From Mitragyna speciosa (lineage: Eukaryota; Streptophyta; Magnoliopsida; Gentianales; Rubiaceae): a stretch of DNA of 64,000 nucleotides. The notes beneath the pieces are model-generated. The model saw nothing but the letters and a program-made list of their open reading frames with translations. It was not told the DNA's origin and made no database searches. Made by a program: the position numbers and the translations under genes. Every line of letters starts with the position of its first letter. The first letter of the stretch is position 1. The stretch is from assembly GCA_024721245.1 (NCBI GenBank), contig CM045556.1, positions 21,289,837 through 21,353,836 of the forward strand, read 5' to 3'. Shown here one piece after another: positions 54,512-64,000 of this stretch.

Positions 54512-57500
54512 TTTGTATCAGCAAAAATAAAATAAAAAAACCCTAAATACTTTTGCTTTTTTGTGATTTTTAGATTAAAACACACACTATTCACCTAAAA
54601 ACGCACACAGTAAGCCGCCGTTTATATTTTGGCTTCCACTATTTATCTTCACCAACGCCTGGGCGTTACTGTTCATCATCTTTCATCAGATTAATTTCTA
54701 GCTTCAAAAAGGTAACGTCTTGACTCTTGTCTCTTTGTCTTGATCCACTTTCATTATTGTTGTTATTATGTGAATCTGATTGTATTTAATTGATTAGAAT
54801 TTCAGTTGAGTCGTGTTGAATTTTCTTTCTTTCTTCAAAATTTTTTTCTGGGTTTATGTTTTTGTTCTGTTTCCTGAGTTTTGTCCTGCATCGTCTCATC
54901 TCTTCCTTCAACCTCCCTCTTCCACCGGAATATTTCATTAGCCAATTTCAATAACACCTCATTTCAATCACCCAAAACTCAATCAAACCCATCACAAAGT
55001 AACGATTTCCAGTCTAGAAACTGTCAATCCACTCCATTAAACAACCCCTGCAAAACCGGTCCTCCCTCCATGACCTCTTTTCAACCAATACCATCAGCCC
55101 TTCACTGTGAACCGCAGCTCCACCATTCATCCACCCTCCGCCGTATCTCCACTACCCTCTTCAAAATCCACCACCACCTACTTAGCCTACATTCCTCCAC
55201 CCAAAACCCACCAACATCTCTACTATCCGGAACCGTTCGCAACCACAGCCCACCCATAGCCATCTTCTTCCTCGTTTCTAGTCAAACAACCTCATAAGCT
55301 CCACCACTTCCTACCTAAAACCCTTACTGGGCACCCACAGACATGACAATCATCAAGTCCTCACCAATAGCGGCCTCAAGAATTGCAATGTTAAGTCCGA
55401 ATCCCCACCTGCAATTTCATACCCAAATCAGCGAAATACCAACTGAATATCAACAAAATCCCACAACCGCCACCTCAATCTACCAAAATCGTCAATGACC
55501 ACAAATTCAGAAATCACCGACCGCCACTTCTAACCTCCACAGCCCCTGCAAACACCACCAATCACCTCCAATCCACCCCCACCAGTCCCAATTTGGATGC
55601 CCAGACACCAACTCCTTCTCCCACTGCCCAAATTTTCATCAGAAAACTATCAAACCACCAATCAAAATCCACCGTTCCTCATCCACCTATGAACAAACAA
55701 TCAAAGCCACCATAGCCACCAGAAACTCGCACCAGGAAAACTCCACATCAATCCATCCCTGAAGTTGCAGCACCGCTACTCACCACTCCTCAATCCCACC
55801 ACAATCGGTCACTTAACTTTGCAATCTCAACCCGTATATCATCATCCATGACCTGGAGTTCCTCATGTATGGGTTGTTATCTTATTGTTTGGCCTATTTA
55901 ATTGACTCACGAGCAAAGTTGATAAACTGATAGAATTTTTGATAATCATTTGGGTTGTGAATCGGTTGGGATTTGGGATAAGATATACTTTGATTTCAGA
56001 TTTTTGTGTTAGAAGGATTTGGTATTTTATTGTTGGGACTAGAATGAGTTTGGGGAATCTGGAATGATCTCTGTGAGAGAGTAATTTAAGAGAGGTTTTG
56101 ATTCGTGTCTCTGGGAGAAAGATTTGGAAAGTTGGAAGGATTTTGAGCTTCGGCGTTGAAGAAGGTTTTCTGGAGAGAAATTTGGACTTTTGCTTTTAAC
56201 ATTCTTTTCCTTTAGTTTTCGGTGCACAGATCATAGGGATTGGGTCTTGCTTTTGCATTATTTTAATCTTTTTTGGGCATTGGAGCACGTTGTGAGTTTT
56301 GAACTCATTATGGTCCATTTCTTTATTTACTTAGTTTGATCAATTGGTTTCTGTTTTGATTGGTCTTTCTTTTATTGATTTAGTTAATTAATTTAGTTAA
56401 CCAAGTTAAGCTAATGAATTTAGTTTAATTTCGTTTTGATTTTTTTTTGGGTTATTTTTTATCATAAAATAGAGATATATGCTTTGACCCTTATTACTAT
56501 TAAGTATTATCATAGAAACTTTTATTATTTTTTTATTATTTTTTACACTTTTAGTTCTTAATAATTATAGGTGGACCCTCCACCAAGTTTTATTTTGTTC
56601 CAATTAAAGTCTTAATCAGTTGCAATTAACTCTTGAGCTTACTTAAATCTTACTGGTTTATCCCTTGATTTGCTTCAATTTCCAATTTACCCTTTAAGCT
56701 TTATAGAAATTTATTTTAGCTCCCTTAGTTGCTAGAATTTATTTTTGTATATCAATTTATCAATACTCATATATCTTAGGTTTTATTTGTTTATATCATG
56801 ATGCATTGACGTGTGTGTTCATTTTTTTAAGTATTGGTACCGAGTCTTCAAAGAGGTATCCCTATTTCTCGTCAATTTCTCTTTTAATTGCTTTTTATGT
56901 GCTCCAACATGCTCTAATGTGACATTTTATGCAATTTTTTGTGCGTTTCTTATTTTATGCACTTTTTGCGTATTTATTTATGTTGTGTTATTTAATTTTA
57001 AATTTTATTATTTTGACGAAAAATGTAATATTTTGTATTTAGTTAGTCAATGTAATAGTTATATTATTTTTCTCATATTTTAGTAAAATTTTGTATCTAG
57101 ATAGAAAGTGTAATAGATAAGGCATTCTTAATTTTTCCTCTTTAAATTGTAAATCAAGCCCCCCGGTGTAATAGTTAGGGTTTATTGCTTTTGCGTGCTT
57201 ATATGTTTATTTCTTTTACCGCTTTCCTTAGAATTTTTGCATCTAGAATATTATGCTTATGTGTTATGTGCTCCTATGTGATCTTATAGGTTTTTATATG
57301 TTTAATTTGCTTTTAATTCATGCTTTAATGTTTAATTCATGATTTATAGTATTCCGTCACCACACTGGTCCAACGCTAGTTGTGGCTTCTTTCTTTTCCC
57401 ACTAGTCCAATGCTAGTGGGATTTTTTAGAACGGGTTAGTCCAACACTAGACCCTTAGGACATTTTAGAATTAGGTGCACTCGTGTGCATTTTTACATCT

Positions 57501-58636
57501 CATTTCACACACTTTTAGTTTTTTTTTTTTTTTATGTGGCATGATTTTATTATCACCATTATTATTATTATTATTATCCTTATTATTATTTTAACACATT
57601 TTAAAAAATGCATGACATCTAGGTTGCATCTCACTTAAACTTTAGGACATTTGTGTGATCCGACTAGAAATAGTCGTCTACTTACGTGGGAAGCGGTGGC
57701 GTACAGGCCGTTCCCCCCCTCCGTGAGTAGAAACATTTAGTCACGAGTTATTAGTCCCCCGTACCCGTCATGTTGCATCCCACTTTCTTCGATCACTTAC
57801 TATATATTATTATTTTTCTTTTCTTTTTGCATTTCATTTTTGCATTCACACTCGTGACTCCCTCGAGGGCCTCACCTCGGGTTTTGCAATTAATGCGATA
57901 ATCCTGATTAAGCTTCGACGGGACATTCCCTCTCGATACCCACATGTAGATTTAGGATTTGCATTCATTTAGACACATCCAAACACGATAGAACTTAGGG
58001 TTAATTTAGGAAAATTTGATTAAACCTCGCAACTAGCTTCGGCTAGGTTGAAAGGGTGCCTTAGGCGCAAGTCTTTGCCTTCCCTTTCTTCAAATGTGAC
58101 TCCCGAACCTTTTTCTCTCGTTTTTTCGTAGACCGGAGTCGAAAAAGGATTTTTAAAATATTTTCTAAAAATTTTATTTTTGTTTTGTTTAAAAGATTTT
58201 TTCGGGTGACTTGGTACACTTTAACTCAGTACCAAGTGGTGACTCAATTTTTTCTAAAATAAAACCCGTTTTCAAAATTATTTGGCCAAATCTGTCGCAC
58301 TTTTAGTCCCAGCCTCATTTTCTTTTAAAATACCATTTTTCTTAAAATACACTTTTTCTACTAAACTTTGGTTTTTCTCACACACGTACTGTTTTTCCAA
58401 AAATCTTTATTTTCGAAAGGGTCACCAAAACCGGACCGTCTCTTCGGGACACGACAGTCAACAACCCCGCCCAGCACCTTTTACCTACGATTTTTTAGGA
58501 CGCGACAACTGGAAAAGCCAAAAAAAAAAATGAAATACGTAATAAGTACTAATCGAAAATGCAGAGGAGGGTCGACAATCACCGCTTAATCAAAGAAGAA
58601 AAAGAAACAATGGAGTATGTACAATATATACAATAT

Positions 58637-61600
58637 TTTTAGAACCGGACCGGCCATTGAACCGGAGAAGGTGAGGTTCACGATCTGACCGGTCCAACCG
58701 CTTTTTTTTTTTTTTTATCCTCAACAATTATATAAGAAAATTCCTAAAAATGATAGTTGAAACTTAGAAAATCATGCATATCATTACAAGTCTTTTCATA
58801 AAATTATTACAAACATAAATAAGATTAATGAGCATAATTCAAATGCTAATTAGAGTACATACTTAGTTTCTCTCACATATTTAAAAAGATTCATAAAACA
58901 AGTACCAAGAAATCTAAGTACTGATTATCAGCATTTTCATCATCAAATTCATAACTAAGGCTCAAAGTTTATAATTTCAATAACAAAATCCCTCCATTGT
59001 CATCACAAGCCAACAACACTCGTAATTATCACTGCTTCGACAACTTCTTCAATTTAACCTTAAAAAGTCAAGAAGTTCAACAAAAATATATAAGTCTAGT
59101 TTTATCAAACTTTAAAAAACAAAAAAAAAAAAGCCGACTAAAACAAATAAACACAAAAACTTCAAAGTGAAGAATACAATCAAACACCTAAAAATTTAAT
59201 TGCTACTATTCATCACTCACAATAAAAATATTTTAATTACCAATCATCATCTTCATCACCATCCAAAATGCGCCTACGTTGAAATGCTTCCAAATCTATA
59301 TTTTCTCCAACTTTAGCTTCATCATCTAAATAAATAAATTATAAAATAATTATGAACTAATCAAAAATTAAAAGAAAAAAAAATTCAAGTATACACTTTT
59401 AGCACGTCATATTATAAGTAAAAAATATTTATTTTAATTTAGAACTGACCTTCAACTTGTTGAGATTGGAAATCATCATTAGGAAGCTCTTCAAGTTCAT
59501 TCTCTAGTTCATCATAATCAAGCTCTCCATCTTTTTCTTCTTCTATTACCCAAATTCCATTTTGTCAATTGATTCATAATCAATGAGATCATAAGATCTC
59601 TTTCGTTGGTCATTCCTGTGAAACAATACACTGATTTTAAATCTAGTAGTATATTATAAAAAATCAAATGTAAAGAAAAATTAATTGTACCTATATTGTA
59701 AACTGCAAATTGTAGTGCACATAAACAAGATCATTAAGTCTTTGATGCTCCAATCTATTCCTTTTTTTAGCAGTGAATGCAGTTCAAAGACACTCCAATT
59801 ACGTTCACATCCAGAAGAAGAAGCTGTTTGACTTAAAATTCTAATCGCAAGTTTTTGCAAATTTGTAGCATCACAACCATATAGCTTCCACCAATTTTCT
59901 GCCATGATCACATTAACATATTAGACAAAATAAAGAATAAATTCATAAATTTTTTAAAAAATATAAGTTACCTGGTCGATCCGACTTGCTAGTAAGAATA
60001 GCAAGTTTTCGTCCAAAACTCCCTTGCCGTTCTCGATACATTCCAACCTCTTGTGAGAGTTTTTCAGGGCTACACCAATCCTACTTTTGTCTCAATGTAG
60101 TCTAGCAAACCATTAATAACCTCTGAATGTGTAGAAAGTGTAGCACTATCATACTGAAAAGCAGGATTCAGATAATAAGCTATAAGCATGTAAATTTTTT
60201 CTCAACATCCTATCCCACCTATCATTGATGATATCAATGTAAGGCTTGTACAACCTTTCTTTGTTTCTAAACAACTTTCTTGATCCCATTCATTGCTCTA
60301 AACATACCTTCATAGACATAACCCAACGAAGGCCTTTCATCAGTGTCACAGATACGCAATAAACGGATAAGTGGACCCATTACTCTCACCTATAATCAAA
60401 CAATTATTCCAAAACCTTTCATCAAAAATAATTTGCTTCACCTGCTTTCCCTTTTCAATTTTCAAACATTTTTTGCTAATCTCCACTAGTAACAAAAGAT
60501 TGCAAACTATCCTTATGATCATGCAAACTGTTTAACGCAATAAAGGTAGTTGCTAATCGTGTTTCACCTGGACGAATAATTTCTTTCTACCCCTGCAGTC
60601 TTTCTCAACCAATTCAAAGTGAATTTGTGATTATAGATAAAAATAGTCACTGTTGAAAGCAAGGGACACTAGAGCTTTTACATCACTCATTTCACCAATA
60701 TCTTTCAAAATCAAATTGATACAGTGTGTAGCACATGGTGACCAACAAATACTTGGATATTTTTCACTTAACAAAGCCCCAACAGCCTTATAGTTACTAG
60801 CATTATCAGTAACTAAATGCACCACATTATTTGGACCAAGCCATCTCAACAATTTCAGCAAATAAATTATACAAGTTTTCTGCATTTGCTACAATATCAG
60901 ATGCATCGACAGATTTAATAAAAGAAATGCCCTTAGGACAATAAACCAAAAAATTTATTAATGGCCTCTGTCTAGTGTCTTTCCATCCATCACAGTGTCT
61001 TTCCATCCATCACCCATTATAGTGCAACTAGTTTCTATCCAAGTACTTCGAAATGAATCAACAATCAATTTTACATCTCTCTTTGCATTTTGCAACAAAT
61101 TAACTCTCAAAGAATGATATAATGGACCTTTATACCCATGATCCAGTTGATGCTATTTGATCAATAGCTTTTTGAAAAAATGGAGAGTTAACAGCATTTA
61201 TGGGAATACAAGCATCATAAAACCAACGAGCAATAGCCATGTCCGTATTTTCCCATTTTTCTTTACTTTGCAAACAAGCCTTAATGGTAGGTTGAGAAGT
61301 ATCACGCTCACCTCTAAAAAAAGCACGTATACCTGTTGGAGCAACGAGCTTTTCTCTTTCCTTTGCTAGATGCACCAATATCATTGACTGGAGGAGCAGG
61401 GATTTCTTGCAATTCATCATCGTCAAATGCATGCATAGTGCGGCCAAATGGATTTTCTTGTCCAAAATCTCCTTTCTTTTCTTTAGATTTCTGTTCCCTC
61501 TCTTTCATAGATGTCAACATTGATAATCTCACTGCTGGGTCGACTTTTGGACATGGAACAATACTGCCCTGTTCTCCTAGCCAAATGCTGTTTCATACGA

Positions 61601-61793
61601 TGAATACCACCACCGGCAATAACTTTGAAACAAAATCCACACTGTCAAAGTTTTTCTTCCTTGCTTATTTACGCCCTCAGAACAGTAATTCCATGCTAAA
61701 TCTGACTTTTACCTGTGACTTTGACATGATGATGCTTCACTACTCATGGCTTCCGCATTCGAAGATTGTGAATTGCTACCAGTAGCAGTATCC
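58637..61793 (-). mobile_element. hAT element, right end not located
   Basis: A left end with TAGAACCGGACCGGCC and GACCGGTCCAACCG (58643-58705) resembles the ends of plant hAT elements, and a hAT transposase pseudogene follows on the minus strand. I found no inverted partner (GGCCGGTCC-like) between 61793 and 64000, so the right end is lost or too diverged. Target duplication not determined. Confidence 0.55.
59240..61793 (-). pseudogene. hAT transposase pseudogene
   Basis: ATG at about 61793. A BED zinc finger follows in broken frames: SDLAWNYC, CGFCFKVIAGGGIHRMKQHL. Next 61465-61130 has RGERDTSQPTIKACLQSKEK and ARWFYDACIPINAVNSPFFQ, then MGDGWKDT with a 20-bp tandem duplication (about 60977-61016), and 60885-60631 with VVHLVTDNASNYKAVGALLS then WSPCATHCINLILKDIG (the DUF659 region and the Cys-His motif). 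59911-59681 holds the dimerisation domain: WWKLYGCDATNLQKLAIRIL and SQTASSSGCERNWSVFE. An acidic tail is encoded near 59240-59560. Many stops and frameshifts; not functional. Confidence 0.88.
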
Positions 61794-64000
61794 ATTATTC
61801 TAAACATTAATAATTTAGACAATATTAATTCTACAAGAACGTATGTTCATAAAAATCTATCTACCACCAAAAAGATAAATTACTTTGTATTTTAGAATAA
61901 GTTGGTACTAGAATATCGGTACAAATGATCAGATAAGGTCAGAAAGCAGTCGTGGTATTGGGATTGTATAGCAGTACCCATCCTATATTAGATGTTAATA
62001 GACATTGGTTAAGAAAGGATAGGTGAGATAAAGAAAAAGATTGCAAGACAATTGCTTGGCAGCTTCTAGTTAAAATTTAAGTGCCTTGAGATTTATTTTT
62101 TTGTTGAAAACTAGTTTATCGCTATTAACATAGTTATGCCTCCAAGGGCAACACGGGAATAGAAAACTTCCATGGTAATAGTTTACCCCTATAAGCATTG
62201 GTGCTACGTAGTTGTTTTTAGCTAAATAACACCATTTTCTGCCCCAAAAAGACATTACTAAAGTGCATTTTGCATTTATATTATCGAGGGATACTTAACA
62301 TCTATACAAGAATTGAGTTGTTTTCAATCACTTTAGTACCTTTTGAGTAGACTTATCACTGAGAGTAAGTAATTCCAAAACAAGTTTGCAAAGCATGAGC
62401 TTATAGAAGTCCCACTTACAAACTTGATTCTAGGAAATTTGAACTAAATGTAACTATCTGACATCTTTTATGCTCTTTGAGAGATTTTAATTATCATCGG
62501 TAATGTGCAGTTATACATTCCAAGATTATGATTTTATAATATATCACGCTGGCATTGTGAGTAAATACGTTTGTAAGCATTGTGATGTTACAGTATAATA
62601 GTCATTTAAGAACTATCCAATCATAAATGTCTCTGTTTCATCGGCACCAAGTAGGCCTTCCGTCCTCCCACCAATGACTAATCTAAATTTTGCTCCCATA
62701 TCAGTGAGCATAAAAATAAATTGGTTAAAAAATCCAAATTGCAGACAAAAGGAAAAGGGAATAAAATTGAAAATGAGAATAAAAATAAGCTTGATTCAAG
62801 CCAGATTTAACGATTAACTAACAATACTAAAGCCAAAAAAAATGTTTTGAAATTTATTAAGTTAAATATGGACAAACCAAACACTAATCCAAATCAGTCA
62901 GCATATAATTACTACTAATTCGTATCTAAACATACAACTGTGTCACACAAAGGAGGGGGAAAAACTGTCACAGAGGGAGGGAGAATGAGAAAATACATGT
63001 CAATTTAACCTTTAAAAAAAGTCAGACAACTTGATCCTTCCAGTAGTTAATCAAGTTCAATTTGTTTTTAAAGGGAAAAAACATGTCACAGTAGTTGAAT
63101 TTGTTTTTAAAGGAAAAAAAAAAGAAGCAAAAAAACATATAAATCAGTAAGCTTCTTAAATGCGAAACTAATTTTCCTTAATTAATTTTGACGTTAAAAT
63201 TGTACACGCATAAGTTGCGTTAGATACAATTCATGAATCATAAAAGTTTTGGAATAGTTTTCTATGTACTTAGATGTGATTTTGACTGGTGAAGTTTTGG
63301 TCATACAAGCGATGATGATGTCCAAATGACAAAGAAAGAAAATCATTTTCAAATTTTCTGCACGTAAGAGACAATTTTATATGCAGAAAATTCAATGATA
63401 AAATGACAAATGGACATGAGAACTAAATAACTATAAGCATATCGATTAAATAATAAAAAACTTTTGATGCAATTACATACAAAGTCACCAAAAACAACAC
63501 ACGGCAAGAGCTTAAAAACTTTCCCAAATTCTACTCTCTTTTTTTTTCCTAATTGAATTCCTATCAGAAAATTGTTTGAAGTTCATGAATAATTTTAACT
63601 TTTATTAGTTCAAAATTTTCACCGAATAATTTTTTCCTTAAACTAGGTTAAATTTTTCAATAATGTAAAATTTGTATTTTGCTAGTAATTTTTTTCTAAA
63701 GAAAAGCCGCCAATCATCTGACTTTGTATTATAATATAGCTGTCCAAAAGCTGATTCTAAGAACTAATTATTTAAGGTGGTCAGAAAATGACCCAAAAAA
63801 ATTGAACTTACCTACTGTAGAGGAAAACAGCCCACATCTTCACTTGAACATAGGTTGAAGAAGCTGCGATTGGTAACAAATAAAGATGAACGAGGTTGGA
63901 TTAAGAATTAGATCAAAGAGATTGGGGAAAGATTGAAGAAAATTTACATCAGAGAAAGATTGGGAGAAAGATTGGGAGCTTCTGGTGCAAGTCGGCAGGG
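61794..64000. other. Right end of the window, no recognised gene
   Basis: AT-rich sequence. A short repeat TTGAATTTGTTTTTAAAGG (with TTCAATTTGTTTTTAAAGGG) occurs at about 63057 and 63093. The last ~150 bases are purine-rich with GAAAGATTGGGAGAAAGATTGG. Nothing coding can be supported. Confidence 0.4.

Larger units (their letters stand above)
53440..58507 (+). mobile_element. Solo LTR 3 of the 5-kb-LTR gypsy family
   Basis: 5,068 bp on the plus strand from TGTAGACACCAAATTTTGAC to AGGACGCGACA, flanked by perfect ACTGG duplications (53435-53439 and 58508-58512). Four ~145-bp repeats (53814, 53959, 54104, 54250; core TTTTCATTGCCCAAGGGCAA) precede the TATA box at 54499-54507. After it come a C-rich zone (54880-55850), an AT-rich zone, and the conserved tail (57340-58507) with the words CTAGTTGTGGC, GTGCCTTAGGCGCAAG and CACTTTTAGTCCCAGCC. 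No protein domain of a retrotransposon is inside, so it is an LTR only. Same family as 29577-34634 and 42434-48060. Confidence 0.87.

Noticed and set aside
54881..55297. 138-residue Ser/Pro-rich frame in solo LTR 3
   Set aside because: C-rich untranslated zone of the LTR; no such frame at the same place in the other two LTRs.
58282..58589. Open frames across the end of solo LTR 3
   Set aside because: They run over the conserved LTR tail and its target duplication; no domain.
61794..64000. A gene at the right edge
   Set aside because: No frame longer than about 60 residues with recognisable motifs, and no splice-consistent set of exons.

Overview
The window is plant nuclear DNA (flowering plant, probably a eudicot), AT-rich and dominated by nested transposable elements, with decayed host-gene copies between them. 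The organism type follows from the element families (Athila-like and copia LTR retrotransposons, MULE with plant mobile domain, hAT, PIF/Harbinger-like MITE) and from plant-type intron-bearing pseudogenes. I see no intact ordinary host gene, no tRNA or rRNA gene, no CRISPR array and nothing bacterial. Layout, left to right. 1-9527: an Athila-like Ty3/gypsy element on the minus strand with two ~1.4-1.5 kb LTRs; gag and protease are recognisable, but reverse transcriptase, RNase H and most of integrase are deleted. 9533-11218: CAAGAA-rich leader, primer-binding site and LTR of an older minus-strand LTR element into which the Athila element appears inserted. 12133-12593: MITE. 12784-15360: decayed, intron-containing SH3P-like (BAR domain) pseudogene on the minus strand, with a 1.3 kb TIR element (13217-14526) in one intron. 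15766-26204: a complete 10.4 kb Mutator-like element with a 10-bp target duplication, a frameshifted transposase gene, a four-exon plant mobile domain (PMD) gene, and elaborate palindromic arms. 27047-27438: short hAT-type element. 27643-28496: broken desiccation-related (PCC13-62-like) gene. 28661-35164: a second copy of the CATGGTTCA-TIR family, itself split by a 5.06 kb solo LTR. 36395-36908: ALBA-domain gene fragment. 37186-50112: complete but dead Ty1/copia element (target duplication TCACC), split by a second solo LTR of the same 5 kb family. 50880-52855: intron-containing V-ATPase subunit A pseudogene. 53440-58507: third solo LTR of that family. 58637-61793: hAT transposase pseudogene. 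61794-64000: no recognised gene. The three 5 kb solo LTRs each have both ends and a target duplication, so each marks a giant (Tat/Ogre-type by inference) element lost by LTR-LTR recombination. The most unusual structure is the PMD-carrying MULE: both arms carry nested palindromes built on the pattern GACAryGCATTT...AAATGCryTGTC, one a perfect 29-bp-arm hairpin, and the left arm repeats a ~0.82 kb unit. Its transposase frame is broken about five times while the linked PMD frame is broken once. I did not find a convincing new enzymatic or defence system. Everything is read by eye; boundaries given with target duplications are direct observations, family names are inferred from protein motifs.
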